The notes: a model not told the origin generated them from the letters alone. Shown: positions 26,180 through 35,657, counted from the first letter of the stretch. The stretch is 64,000 nt of DNA from Sorangium sp051521495 (GCF_051521495.1 NZ_CP150355.1:11346001-11410000), one strand, 5' to 3'. Translations and numbers: made by a program.

Positions 26180-26240
26180 ACCTCGCCGATCCGCGGCGCG
26201 GCCGACTCTCTAGCTTAACAAGGAAAAGGAAACAGAGACC

Positions 26241-27329
26241 ATGACACGCACTTATCGCTCCTTGCTTCCTCTCACCCTCGCGCTGCTCTCGCACGCGGTC
26301 GGCTGCTCCGGCTCGGACTCGGATGTGGACGCCTCGAGCGACGGCTCGACAAGCACCTCGTCCTCCTCCGGCGGCAACGCCACCTCGTCCTCCTCCGGCG
26401 GCAACACCTCCTCGTCGTCCGGCGGCAACGCCACCTCGTCCTCCTCCGGCGGCAACACCTCCTCGTCGTCCGGCGGCAACGCCACCTCGTCCTCCTCCGG
26501 CGACGCCACGTCGTCCTCCTCCGGCGGCGAGACCTCCTCGTCCAGCTCCGGCGGCGGGACGACCGAGAAATTCAGCTTCTTCGTGACCAGCCTCGTCGCC
26601 CTTCAGGAGCTATCGGGCTCCCAGGACGGCTTCGGCGGCGATCTCCGCTTCGGAGAGACGGGCCCCGGCGCCGGGCTCCGCGGCGCGGACAAGATCTGCG
26701 CGACCATCGCCGAGAAGAGCCTCCCCGGCGCGGGGGCCAAGCAGTGGCGCGCCTTCCTGAGCGCCGTCGCAGGAGAGGACGGCAAGCAGGTCAACGCGAT
26801 CGATCGGATCGGCGCGGGTCCCTGGTACGACCGGCTCGGCCGGCTGCTCGCCAACAACAAGGAGGAGCTGCTCAACGACCGCCCCGCCGCGGCCGACGAT
26901 GCGATCAAGGACGATTTTCCGAACGAGGACGGCGTCCCCAACCACCAGCCCGATCCGAGCCAGGACGAGGTGGACAACCACGACATGCTGACGGGGACGA
27001 ACGACAAGGGACAGCTCTACAGCGCGACCGCGACCTGCAAGGACTGGACGGCCAAGTCGGGCGACACGAGCGAGGGGCGGCCGCGCGTCGGTCACTCGTG
27101 GCCCAGGAACTTCGGAGGTGGCGGCGGCTTCCCCGGCGGCGGCGGCACGCCCGGCGGCGGCGGGCCCGGCGGCAACATCAACATGGCCAACTGGATGTCG
27201 TCGCTCGACGAGTCGGGGTGCGCGCCGGGCGTCAACCTCGTGGAGATGGGGGGGCCGCTGCCCAACGCGGTCACCGTCGGGTCCGGCGGCGGTTACGGCG
27301 GCTTCTACTGCTTCGCGCTGACGCCCTGA
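26241..27329 (+). CDS. Secreted lipoprotein with DUF1554-like domain
   Basis: 362 residues. Signal sequence ends at HAVGC. Residues about 30-105 are a repeated Ser/Gly/Asn/Thr linker (SSSSGGNATS and variants). The C-terminal part (about 110-362) starts with FFVTSLVALQELSG and contains GADKICATIAEKSLPGAGAK followed by WRAFLSA, the hallmark of DUF1554/collagen-endostatin-like lectin domains known from Leptospira lipoproteins. A Gly-rich loop (GGGGFPGGGGTPGGGGPGG) interrupts it near the end. Probably anchored to the outer membrane; ligand unknown. AAGGAAAAGGAAACAG precedes the start. Confidence 0.75.
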   Translation: MTRTYRSLLPLTLALLSHAVGCSGSDSDVDASSDGSTSTSSSSGGNATSSSSGGNTSSSSGGNATSSSSGGNTSSSSGGNATSSSSGDATSSSSGGETSSSSSGGGTTEKFSFFVTSLVALQELSGSQDGFGGDLRFGETGPGAGLRGADKICATIAEKSLPGAGAKQWRAFLSAVAGEDGKQVNAIDRIGAGPWYDRLGRLLANNKEELLNDRPAAADDAIKDDFPNEDGVPNHQPDPSQDEVDNHDMLTGTNDKGQLYSATATCKDWTAKSGDTSEGRPRVGHSWPRNFGGGGGFPGGGGTPGGGGPGGNINMANWMSSLDESGCAPGVNLVEMGGPLPNAVTVGSGGGYGGFYCFALTP

Positions 27330-27386
27330 TCCAGGCGTACGGGCGCGCGCCGCCCCTCGGTCAGCATCCTTGTCTTCGGAGGAATC

Positions 27387-29465
27387 ATGTACAAAGGCAC
27401 TCGCATCACGTCGATCTTCGCGCTCGCCTTGCTCGCTTCGGCCCTCCCGGGGGCGTGCGGCGACGGTGACGGCGACGGCGGCTCGGACGGCACCGGCGTG
27501 ACCGGAGAGGTCTGCGAACGGAAGGACGGCGACGCCTCCACGGAGTTCCTGAAGCGCGTGGGGTGCGCCGCGGACTTCGAGGCGCTCGCGTCGGTGCCCA
27601 TCGACGCCAGCTTGCCCGGCGCGCGGTCGGTCAAGGTCGTCCTGGATCAGGCCGATGAAAACGCGCTGTATTTCCAGAACAGCGTCCTCTACCAGATCCA
27701 CTACGACTTCGTGTCATCGCACCTCTCCGGCGGCGAGCTGCCCTTCGTCCCGTCCCTCGCCGAGTTCAACGCGACCGAGTACTTCACGCCGGATCGCCGC
27801 TTCATCCTCGGCGCGGTGACGCACTACGAGGGCCCCGACGTGTGGGCCCTCGAGCTCTCCCCCTACGACACCGCGTCCGCGGACATGATCACCACCCTGT
27901 TCAGGGCGGCCAAGGCGGCCTCCTTCTTCGGGTCGAAGCTCGCCTTCCACCCCACGTCGGAGGCCGTCGAGGTCGAGGCGAAGAAGCTGCCCTCCGACAT
28001 CCCCGTGATCACCACCGGCGATCTCTACGCCGGGATCGACTACCAGCCGCTCTCGCTGGGCACGGCGGTCGGTCGGCTCCACTTCGCGAAGGCGGCGGAT
28101 CTCGACTCGGAGTACCTGTCCCACCAGGACATCGCCGTCCTCGACGAGGCGCCCAACGACATCTCGGTCGTCCAGGGGATCATCACCGAGGAGTTCCAGA
28201 CGCCGCTCTCGCACGTCAACGTGCTCTCCCAGAACCGGCGCACCCCCAACATGGGGCTGCGCAACGCCATGAGCCGGCCCGAGCTGCTCGCGCTGAAGGA
28301 CAAGCTCGTCGAGCTCACCGCGGGGCCGTCGTCCTGGAGCGTCCGCGAGGTCACCGAGGAGGAGGCCGAGAAGTTCTGGGAGGCGCACAAGCCGACCCCC
28401 GTCACGCTCCCGGAGCTGGATCTGACGGTCACCGATCTGCGCGACATCGAGGAGGTGACCCCCGATCCGCCGGAGGGCGAGCCGCTCCGGGACGCCATCA
28501 AGAAGGCCGTCCTGGCCTTCGGCGGCAAGGCGGCCCACTACTCGATCCTCGCCAGGATCCCCGACGTCCCCGTGCAGAAGGCCTTCGCGATCCCGGTCTA
28601 CTACTATGACCTGTTCATGAACCAGAACGGGTTCTACGACCAGATCGACGCGCTGCTCGCCGACGCGAAGTTCAACACCGACACCGCGACCCGCGACGAA
28701 CAGCTGAAGGCGCTCCGCGACGCCATGAAGACCGCGCCGATCGACGCGGAGTTCCAGGAGCTGCTCAAGGCGAAGATCGAGGCGGAATATCCCGGTCATA
28801 AGATACGCTTCCGCACCAGCACGAACAGCGAGGATCTCGACGGATTCCCGTGCGCCGGCTGCTACGACTCGCACACCGGCGATCCTGCGGACTGGGAGGA
28901 CGTCCTCGACGCCATCCGCAAGACCTACGCAAGCGCCTGGAAGCTCCGCACCTTCGACGAGCGCACCTATTACGGGATCGATCACCGGACCATCGGGATG
29001 GCCTTGCTCGCGCACTACAATTTCCCGGACGAGGAGGCGAACGGCGTGGCCGTGACCAACAACCCGTTCGACACGGCCGGGGTCCAGCCCGCCTTCTACG
29101 TCAACGTGCAGAGCGGCGGTGACGCGGAGGTGGTCGCCCCGCCCGCCGGCGTGACGAACGACGCGTTCCTCTACTTCTTCAACCAGCCGAACCAGCCGCT
29201 CACCTACCTGACGCACTCGAGCCTCGTGCCGGAGGGCCAGACGGTCCTCTCGACGGCGCAGGTGCATCAGCTCGGCGTGGCGCTCGACGCCATCCACGAG
29301 CGGTTCTCCCCTGCTTACGGGCCCGCGAGCGGCAACGACGGCTGGTATGCGATGGACGTGGAGTTCAAGTTCGACGACGACGCGAGCCCCAATGAGCCGC
29401 CGACGCTCTACATCAAACAAGCGCGCCCCTACCCTGGCCGCGGCGCGTCTTCCGAGGCGCCGTGA
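27387..29465 (+). CDS. Secreted PEP/pyruvate-binding (PPDK-like) lipoprotein
   Basis: 692 residues. A signal sequence with lipobox (ALPGACGD) makes this an exported lipoprotein. Near residue 270, TPLSHVNVLSQNRR resembles the phospho-His swivel of PEP-utilising enzymes. From about 365 to 685 the sequence resembles the PPDK/PEP synthase ATP-grasp domain (RFRTSTNSEDLDGFPCAG, WEDVLDAIRKTYASAW, ANGVAVTNNPF). The order is permuted relative to classical PPDK, where ATP-grasp comes first. A kinase-like fold outside the cytoplasm has no obvious ATP supply, so it may be a binding protein. GGAGGAATC precedes the ATG. The next gene follows by 64 bp. Confidence 0.75.
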   Translation: MYKGTRITSIFALALLASALPGACGDGDGDGGSDGTGVTGEVCERKDGDASTEFLKRVGCAADFEALASVPIDASLPGARSVKVVLDQADENALYFQNSVLYQIHYDFVSSHLSGGELPFVPSLAEFNATEYFTPDRRFILGAVTHYEGPDVWALELSPYDTASADMITTLFRAAKAASFFGSKLAFHPTSEAVEVEAKKLPSDIPVITTGDLYAGIDYQPLSLGTAVGRLHFAKAADLDSEYLSHQDIAVLDEAPNDISVVQGIITEEFQTPLSHVNVLSQNRRTPNMGLRNAMSRPELLALKDKLVELTAGPSSWSVREVTEEEAEKFWEAHKPTPVTLPELDLTVTDLRDIEEVTPDPPEGEPLRDAIKKAVLAFGGKAAHYSILARIPDVPVQKAFAIPVYYYDLFMNQNGFYDQIDALLADAKFNTDTATRDEQLKALRDAMKTAPIDAEFQELLKAKIEAEYPGHKIRFRTSTNSEDLDGFPCAGCYDSHTGDPADWEDVLDAIRKTYASAWKLRTFDERTYYGIDHRTIGMALLAHYNFPDEEANGVAVTNNPFDTAGVQPAFYVNVQSGGDAEVVAPPAGVTNDAFLYFFNQPNQPLTYLTHSSLVPEGQTVLSTAQVHQLGVALDAIHERFSPAYGPASGNDGWYAMDVEFKFDDDASPNEPPTLYIKQARPYPGRGASSEAP

Positions 29466-29529
29466 CGCCGACACGCCCACGTCAGCGCGCACAGCACCCC
29501 GCGATCGCCCCGGGAAAGAGCGGCTCGCC

Positions 29530-30213
29530 ATGATAGACTGGGTCGGATGGGTCACCCAGGGGAGCGCCGTCGACCTCCGCAAGGCGATCGTGGCGCTCCT
29601 GCTCGCGTTCGGGCTCGGACAGGCGGTCGCGGTCGTCTACATGGCGACATTTCGCGGTCTCTCCTACTCCCGCTCGTCCGTGCACAGCATGGCGATGGGC
29701 AGCGTGATCACCTGCATGCTGATGCTCGCCGTCGGCAGCAGCGTCGCCGCCGGCATCGGCGTCGCCGTGGGCCTCAGCGCGGTCCGCTTCCGCACGACCC
29801 TGCGCGATCCCCGCGACATCATGTTCGTCTTCGCGGCGCTCGGCGTCGGCGTCGCCTGCGGGCTCCAGGCGATCGGCGCGGCCCTCGGGGGGACCGCGAT
29901 CTTCGCCGCCGGAACCTTGCTCCTCCATTTCACCGGCTGGGGCTCGCGACGACAGCCCGATGGCCTGCTCCGCTTCACCGCGCCCGCCGGGCCCGAGGCG
30001 GAGGAGGCGCTCGCGGAGGTGCTCCGCGCGCACTGCCGGACCTTTTCGCTGGTGACCCTCCGGGAGGCTGCGCAAGGGACCGTTATGGAGCATGCTTACC
30101 AGATCACCGTCCTCGCGCCCGAACTCCGCTCGGCGCTCGTCACCAAGCTCCAGGCCATCCCGGGCGTGCAGGACGTCGCTCTCATGCTTCAGGAGCCGAC
30201 GCTGGATCTCTAG
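29530..30213 (+). CDS. DUF4956 membrane protein
   Basis: 227 residues, starting at the ATG at 29530. At least three to four transmembrane helices lie in residues 20-150. The diagnostic DUF4956 core is visible: FRGLSYSRSSVHSMAMGSV, then SAVRFRTTLRDPRDIMFVFA. The C-terminal 80 residues form a soluble alpha/beta domain (ITVLAPELRSALVTKLQAIP). DUF4956 proteins are commonly encoded with VTC-type polyphosphate polymerases and CotH proteins. Here a CotH remnant is three genes downstream, but no VTC gene is in the window. Confidence 0.85.
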   Translation: MIDWVGWVTQGSAVDLRKAIVALLLAFGLGQAVAVVYMATFRGLSYSRSSVHSMAMGSVITCMLMLAVGSSVAAGIGVAVGLSAVRFRTTLRDPRDIMFVFAALGVGVACGLQAIGAALGGTAIFAAGTLLLHFTGWGSRRQPDGLLRFTAPAGPEAEEALAEVLRAHCRTFSLVTLREAAQGTVMEHAYQITVLAPELRSALVTKLQAIPGVQDVALMLQEPTLDL

Positions 30214-30315
30214 CGGCCGAGGTCCATCGCCGAAGATGTCTGTCGCTCGCGCCCTCGCGGGCCCTCTCGACTCGTTGACACGGCCGCCGTCGTCATCACC
30301 GCGCAAGGATCATCG

Positions 30316-32457
30316 ATGTACAGCTACCAGCGACTCCGCTCGAGGCTCCAGGACGCCGCCCCCGCGATCACCTTCGTGCTCACGCTCGGAGCCGCCCTGT
30401 GGCTGCACCTGAGCAGCGGCCCGCGCGGGCGGGTCTTCGGCTTCGCGGAGGCGCTGCCCGAGGTGATCTCGTCGGTCGAGACCGCCCGGGTCGCCTCCAT
30501 CGAGGTGACCGTCGGCGAGGAGGTCGCGGCCGGGCAGATCATCGCGACGCTGGACACCTCGGTGATCGACGCCGAGATCGCCGTCGCCAAGGCGGAGAAG
30601 GCCAAGGTCGAGGCCGATCTGCAGATGGAGCTCGCCGTCTTCGAGCAGGAGCTCGACGCGAACCGCGAGACGGTCGAGCGCCACCTCGCGATACACCGGG
30701 AGGAGCAGCGCCGGGCGATCGCCGAGGCGAAGGTGCTGGACAGCGAGATCTCGCGGATGAAGCAGCTCGTCGAGAACCGGCAGGCGGTCCTCGACGACCT
30801 GACGAAGCTCGACCTGCAGCACGCGACGGTCACGGCGATCGCCAGCGAGAAGCCGCGGACGCTGAGCGTCCTCACGGAGCAGCTCAAGGCCACGGAGGAG
30901 CGGCGGAACGGCCTCCGGAACGGGACGTCCGGGCTGGCGGCGAAGCTCGACGCGGACGTGCGCGTCGCGGCCGAGCACATCGCGATGCTCGAGCAGCGGC
31001 GCGCCGGGTACGTCCTGCGCGCCGCGAACGCGGGGCACGTCACCTCCATCGACAAGCAGCCGGGCGACGTGGTGCCGGCCGGCGAGCCCCTGGTGCAGCT
31101 CCTCAGCGCGCGCACGGGCGCGCGCGCTGTGGCCTGCGTCCCCGAGCGCTTCGCCCTCGGCGTCAGCGACGGGGACTCCGCGGAGCTCTGGATCCGGGGC
31201 CAGCTCGGCGACGCGATCCCGGGCACGGTCGTGGCGGTCGGCCCGCTCGTCTCCCAGCTCCCCCCGCGCTGCTGGCCCACGCCGGCGATCCCCGCGTGGG
31301 GCCGCCTGGTCACCATCGCGATGGACGCGCCGATGGCGCTCATCCCCGGCCAGGCCTTCGACATCACGTTCGACGGCACGAGGAAGGCCGGGCCGCCGCC
31401 GAAGACCACCGGCAACGCGCCGAAGCCGGACGCCGCGCCGAAGCCCGGCGCCGCGCCAAAGCCCGGCGCCGGCGCGGGCGCGTTCCAGTCCCTCATGAAG
31501 GTGCCCCCGACGCTGGCGAGCCGATCGCGCTTCGAGCCCTCCGGCGTGCTCGCGCGCCCCGGCGAGTCCCGGTACCTGATCGTCAGCGACGACACGGGCC
31601 ACGAGCACGACGAGGGCGCGCCGTGGCTCTTCGCGATGTCCGCGGGCGGCGCCGTCGCCGCGGATCCGGTGCCGGTGAGCGGCGTCGACGAGCTCAACGA
31701 CGTGGAGGGGATCGCGGCCGGGGACGCGGGCGAGATCTACCTGCTGTCGTCGCAGAGCTACAGCAAGAAGGGGAAGCGCAAGCCGGAGCGGACCGCGCTC
31801 CTGCGCCTCCGCCCGGAGGGTCAGGGCTTCCGGGTCGACGGCGAGATCCACCTGGCCGAGGTCCTCGACGCGGATCCGACGCGCGCCGCGGCGCTCGGCC
31901 TCCCCGTCGGGACGCGGGAGCTCGACATCGAGGGCCTCGCCTTCCGGCAGGGCGCTCTGTACCTCGGGCTGAAGGCGCCGCTCGATCCGCAGGGCAACGC
32001 GATGATCTGGCGGATCGCCTCCCCGGGCGCGCTCTTCGGCGGCCCCCCTGGCGAACAGCGCGCCGCGGCGGCCCTGGCCGCGAGCACGAAGAAGAATCAG
32101 CGGACCGCGGCCGAGGCGACGCGGTTCGACGCGGCCCGCGTCTCGCTGTGGGCGCGCGCGCGCGTCGACGTGGAGCTCGCCGGGAAGCCCACGCCGGGCG
32201 GCATCTCGGAGCTCGCCTTCATGCCGGACGGCGCGCTCGCGATCACGTCCACGCCCTCGACGGCGGACGGCGACGCCGGCGCGCTCTGGCGGGTGGATGG
32301 TCCCGAGGGCGGCGTCCTCTCGCCGCGCCTCGTCCAGCGGTTCCCGGGGCTCAAGCCCGAGGGGCTCACGCCGTCGCTCACGCCGGGCGCGCTCATGATC
32401 GTGTTCGACACCGGCAGCGCCACGCCCTCGTACCAGGAGCTCTCGTGGGGCCCGTGA
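30316..32457 (+). CDS. HlyD-type membrane fusion protein with C-terminal beta-propeller-like domain
   Basis: 713 residues, start preceded by AAGGATC. Residues 15-33 form one membrane helix. Residues 45-90 carry the lipoyl-like half (IEVTVGEEVAAGQIIATLDT). Residues about 90-220 form a long coiled-coil hairpin, and the second lipoyl half (NAGHVTSIDKQPGDVVPAGE) follows, as in HlyD/MFP adaptors. After a Pro/Lys/Ala linker (about 360-390) a second domain of about 320 residues shows the DELNDVEGIA and TRELDIEGLAF motifs of phytase-like/DUF3616 propellers. The fusion is unusual. It overlaps the TolC-like gene by 4 bp, so the two are likely parts of one envelope-spanning export machine. Confidence 0.8.
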   Translation: MYSYQRLRSRLQDAAPAITFVLTLGAALWLHLSSGPRGRVFGFAEALPEVISSVETARVASIEVTVGEEVAAGQIIATLDTSVIDAEIAVAKAEKAKVEADLQMELAVFEQELDANRETVERHLAIHREEQRRAIAEAKVLDSEISRMKQLVENRQAVLDDLTKLDLQHATVTAIASEKPRTLSVLTEQLKATEERRNGLRNGTSGLAAKLDADVRVAAEHIAMLEQRRAGYVLRAANAGHVTSIDKQPGDVVPAGEPLVQLLSARTGARAVACVPERFALGVSDGDSAELWIRGQLGDAIPGTVVAVGPLVSQLPPRCWPTPAIPAWGRLVTIAMDAPMALIPGQAFDITFDGTRKAGPPPKTTGNAPKPDAAPKPGAAPKPGAGAGAFQSLMKVPPTLASRSRFEPSGVLARPGESRYLIVSDDTGHEHDEGAPWLFAMSAGGAVAADPVPVSGVDELNDVEGIAAGDAGEIYLLSSQSYSKKGKRKPERTALLRLRPEGQGFRVDGEIHLAEVLDADPTRAAALGLPVGTRELDIEGLAFRQGALYLGLKAPLDPQGNAMIWRIASPGALFGGPPGEQRAAAALAASTKKNQRTAAEATRFDAARVSLWARARVDVELAGKPTPGGISELAFMPDGALAITSTPSTADGDAGALWRVDGPEGGVLSPRLVQRFPGLKPEGLTPSLTPGALMIVFDTGSATPSYQELSWGP

Positions 32458-33869
32458 GCCGGCGCCGCCTCGGCGCGGCGATCCCCGTCACGCTGCTCTG
32501 CGCGGCCCTCTCGGGCTGCTCTTCCCCGCCGAGGCCCGCGGCGTCCGACCGCGCGATCGCCCTCTACCGCGAGGGCCGCGTGTCGGCCGGCGCGCCCGCG
32601 CTCCGCCGCGAGGGCGCTGGCCCGCGCGCGGGCGCGCCCCGCGCGATGACCGTGGACGACGCCGTCGCCTGGGCGAGAGGTCACAGCGCCGAGCTCGCCG
32701 CGCAGAGCGCCCGCGCCGGGGCGGCCGCGGCGCAGGTCGACGCGGAGGATCACCTCGAGAACCCGGAGCTCCGCATCTCGAACATCGAGCTCGAGCGCAT
32801 CATCGAGCGCGAGCCGAGGGTGAGCACCGCGCTCCGCTTCCCGGTGAACCGTCCTGGCGAGGTCGACGCGAAGGTCGCGGCGGCGCGCGTGGACGAGGCC
32901 AAGGCGCTCGCCGACGCGCGCGAGATCGAGATCGCCCTCGAGGCCGACGTCCGGTCGCTGTTCGACGAGGTGCTCCTCCTCGACGCCGAGATCGCGGCCG
33001 CCGACGCGGTCGCCGAGGCGCGGAGGTCGCTCGCCACCTGGATGAAGGGGCAGCTCGCCGCGTCGCGGACGACGGCGATCGACGAGGCGATGACGGAGCT
33101 CACCGCCGTCGACGCGGAGCAGGACGGCGTGGATCTGCGCGCGCAGCGGAGCGCGGCCCTCGCCGCGCTCCTCGCGCGCATGGGGCTCGATCCCGCCGCG
33201 CCCGTGCGCCTCATCGGCGCTCCGAAGACCGCGTGGCCGCCGCCGGAGCTCCCCACGGAGGACGCGGCGGTCGAGCTCGCGCTCAAGCGCCGGCCCGAGA
33301 TCGAGCTCGCGGCGGCGCAGGGGGACGCGGCGGACGCGGCGCTCCACGCCGAGCGCGGCGCGCGGTGGCCCTGGCTCTCCTTCGTCGAGATCGGCTACGA
33401 TTTCCGGCCCGAGAGCGTGCTCGGGCTCGGCTGGACGCTCGGGCTCGGCATCGATCTGCCGGTGTTCGACACGCATCGCGCGGCCGTCGTCGCGGCGGAC
33501 GCGGCGCGCAGGGCGGAGCAGCGCGCGCTCGGCGCCGCGGTGGAGCGCGTGACGCGCGAGGTGCGGACGAGCCTGGCCGAGGCCCAGGCCGTCCGGGCGC
33601 TCGTGACCGAGCTCCGGAGCCGGATGACCCCCGCCGCCGAGCACGCGGGCGCCGAGGCGCAGCGGGCGCTCGATGGCCACAACGTCGACGTGGGGCGGGC
33701 GCTCGAGGTCGACGAGCGCCGCGTGCGCCTGGAGCTCCGGCTGCTGCGCTTCGTGCGCCGCTACTGGACCGCGGTCGGCGAGCTCCGCCACGCCGTCGGC
33801 GGCCGGCTCCCCGCCGAGGCGGGCGCGCAGGCAGGGGTGACGGGGTCGAGGAGCGAAGCTCAACCATAG
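32454..33869 (+). CDS. TolC-like outer membrane efflux lipoprotein
   Basis: 471 residues from a GTG in a GTGA overlap with the adaptor gene. Signal with lipobox LSGC. MTVDDAVAWARGHSAELAAQ begins the first outer-membrane-efflux repeat. Long helices with heptad character alternate with beta segments (PELRISNIEL, WPWLSFVEIGYDF, LGLGWTLGLGIDLPVFDTHR), the typical TolC/OEP duplication. It should form the outer-membrane duct paired with the upstream HlyD protein. No ABC or RND pump gene is present in the operon. Confidence 0.87.
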   Translation: MSRRRLGAAIPVTLLCAALSGCSSPPRPAASDRAIALYREGRVSAGAPALRREGAGPRAGAPRAMTVDDAVAWARGHSAELAAQSARAGAAAAQVDAEDHLENPELRISNIELERIIEREPRVSTALRFPVNRPGEVDAKVAAARVDEAKALADAREIEIALEADVRSLFDEVLLLDAEIAAADAVAEARRSLATWMKGQLAASRTTAIDEAMTELTAVDAEQDGVDLRAQRSAALAALLARMGLDPAAPVRLIGAPKTAWPPPELPTEDAAVELALKRRPEIELAAAQGDAADAALHAERGARWPWLSFVEIGYDFRPESVLGLGWTLGLGIDLPVFDTHRAAVVAADAARRAEQRALGAAVERVTREVRTSLAEAQAVRALVTELRSRMTPAAEHAGAEAQRALDGHNVDVGRALEVDERRVRLELRLLRFVRRYWTAVGELRHAVGGRLPAEAGAQAGVTGSRSEAQP

Positions 33870-33879
33870 GCCCGGAACG

Positions 33880-34335
33880 ATGAGCTCCTTTCGCGCTTCC
33901 GCGATGCTCCCCCTGCTGCTCATCGCGGCGAACCAGGGTGGCTGTGTGCCCCTCGACGCGGGCAGCGACGCGGTCTTCGATCGGACGGCGCTGCACGAGA
34001 TCGCGATCACCGTCGACGACGCCCACCTGGAGCAGCTCGCCACGGACCTCGACGAGCGCGTCTCGTGCACCGTGGTCTACGACGGCGAGGTCGTCAGCGG
34101 CGCCGGCATCCGGCAGAAGGGCAACGCGCTCGAGGAGCTGTCCGGCAAGCCGAGCTTCAGCCTCAAGCTCGACGCGTTCGACGACGAGGCGAACCTGCAC
34201 GGGCTGGCGGCGCTGCGCCGATCACGGGCGCCGATGCCTCAGACCGAACCCCGCTGGCATCGAATCAAGCCGCAGCTCGAGCTGGCATGGCATGCGGCCG
34301 GCTCATCTGGCGCCTCAGCTCTGCAACCGCGCTGA
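33880..34335 (+). pseudogene. Truncated CotH-family protein
   Basis: The first ~112 residues look like the start of a secreted CotH-kinase family protein: a signal-like N-terminus, IAITVDDAHLEQLATDL, VYDGEVVSGAGIRQKGN and KPSFSLKLDAFD. At about 34218 the similarity stops and the frame continues in unrelated residues to 34335, far short of the usual 450-600 aa. The kinase motifs are missing. The break is probably a deletion or insertion junction, since the small genes that follow are of different character. CotH genes commonly accompany DUF4956. Confidence 0.65.
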
Positions 34336-34372
34336 ACCAGAACCCCGGATTGGCATCCGAGCTCGATATCAC

Positions 34373-34729
34373 TCAAACACTACCGCTCACCTTCGCTGCG
34401 CGGGTGCTGCCGTCGAACGATGACTCGATCGTATACAGCGCGCCATGGAAGGAGATGCTCCCGTCCTCGCTCAAGCTTCCGCCGCGCAGCACGTTGGCGG
34501 CGCTCTCGTACAGAAGAAAGGGCGCGAGGCCGACGGGCAGCTCACTCGCGAGCGCCCACGTGCCCTCCGTGCCGCCAGAGGCGATCACGAGGTACTGCTG
34601 AGTGCCGGACGCGTTGACGAGCACGCCGAGCGTCGAACCGCTTCGGTCGCGGGACGTCGCGCGAAAGTTGAGGTGGGCAGCGGTGGCGAGCAAGGTGGCG
34701 GAGGTGACGGGCTTCTGGGAGGTAGACAT
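34373..34729 (-). CDS. Small hypothetical protein
   Basis: 118 residues from the ATG at 34729. The composition is ordinary, with a beta-rich look (LGVLVNASGTQQYLVIASGG, ISFHGALYTIES). No signal peptide and no family recognised. Base composition is more AT-rich than the flanking operon. Confidence 0.5.
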   Translation of the reverse strand: MSTSQKPVTSATLLATAAHLNFRATSRDRSGSTLGVLVNASGTQQYLVIASGGTEGTWALASELPVGLAPFLLYESAANVLRGGSLSEDGSISFHGALYTIESSFDGSTRAAKVSGSV

Positions 34730-34840
34730 GGCTGTATTGCACAACACGGTTGCTAGCTCGACGACAAGTTCACGATTCCGTGTCGTGCCGGAAATGGATG
34801 CTGTCCTCGCTTCCGGCCGCCACGGTCCAGCTTCTCACTC

Positions 34841-35089
34841 TCACGGACCGAATCGGTCGTTCGAGCTCTTTGGCTGCCAGAAGAGCCCATCGTACTTCCG
34901 GGGAGATCCCGAGCGGTCCAGCCGCTGAAACGTCTCGCCCAGCCTGAGGTTCCGCTGGCGGTCGCGATCGAACGGACCGTGCGGGCCGTCCGCCAGCTCG
35001 TACATGGCCTCGCTCCTCCCGTGCACCTGGAAGCGCCAGCAGAGCCTCTGTTCCACGCCATCCACGATCCGGGACAAACACGCTTTCAT
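34841..35089 (-). CDS. Small hypothetical protein
   Basis: 82 residues. The ATG at 35089 has AAGGAAGG eight bases upstream, the best ribosome binding site in this stretch. The translation (ACLSRIVDGVEQRLCWRF, AMYELADGPHGPFD) has a natural residue mix and lacks the Arg/Pro excess of shadow frames. No family recognised. Confidence 0.5.
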   Translation of the reverse strand: MKACLSRIVDGVEQRLCWRFQVHGRSEAMYELADGPHGPFDRDRQRNLRLGETFQRLDRSGSPRKYDGLFWQPKSSNDRFGP

Positions 35090-35135
35090 GGCGACCACCT
35101 TCCTTTGCGCTCAGCCGCACGTTGGAGAGACGGAA

Positions 35136-35576
35136 TTAACAAACGGGACGGCCCCAGTCGGCGTGGTATCCCCGTCCACCCTCGACCGCCGCGCGCGCTT
35201 CTCTGAACTCCGCCTCCACCTCCGCGACCAGCCATTGCTCCTCCTGGTCGGAGAGCGACGGCGCCTCCTCGGCGAAGCGGAGCGCGAACAGCGCGCTCAG
35301 GAGGAAGCGAGGCCACGCTCGCAGGCTGTCACCGGCGGCCGGGAGCCGTCCCTCGGCCTGGAGCAGCTCGGCGAAGTTGTCGCAGAGGAACGCGAGGCGC
35401 CGCCGCGACGCCCTGGAGAGGCCAGCGAAGGGGCCCCCGAGGCAGAGCGCCAGTGCGCGCAGATCGGCCGGCATCTGCACGGCGCGCGGCGTCGCGCCTT
35501 CCACCGCGGTCATGGTACTTGGCGCCGTCGTGGTACTTGGCGCCGTCGTGGTGCTCGATGTGGACGCGTGGCTCAT
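35136..35576 (-). CDS. Hypothetical protein with Thr/Ser-rich N-terminus
   Basis: 146 residues from the ATG at 35576. Residues 3-25 are a Thr/Ser/Ala repeat (STTTAPSTTTAPST), matching a visible short DNA repeat. The remainder is helical (DLRALALCLGGPFAGLS, RRRLAFLCDNFAELLQAE, EEQWLVAEVEAEFREA). No membrane segment. Function unknown. Confidence 0.5.
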   Translation of the reverse strand: MSHASTSSTTTAPSTTTAPSTMTAVEGATPRAVQMPADLRALALCLGGPFAGLSRASRRRLAFLCDNFAELLQAEGRLPAAGDSLRAWPRFLLSALFALRFAEEAPSLSDQEEQWLVAEVEAEFREARAAVEGGRGYHADWGRPVC

Positions 35577-35657
35577 GCCGATATTCTCTCGAACGCGGAA
35601 AGCACGCCGGGCGCGTGCTTTCCGGATGTGCATGCAGGAGCTGCCTCGAGCGGCTCT

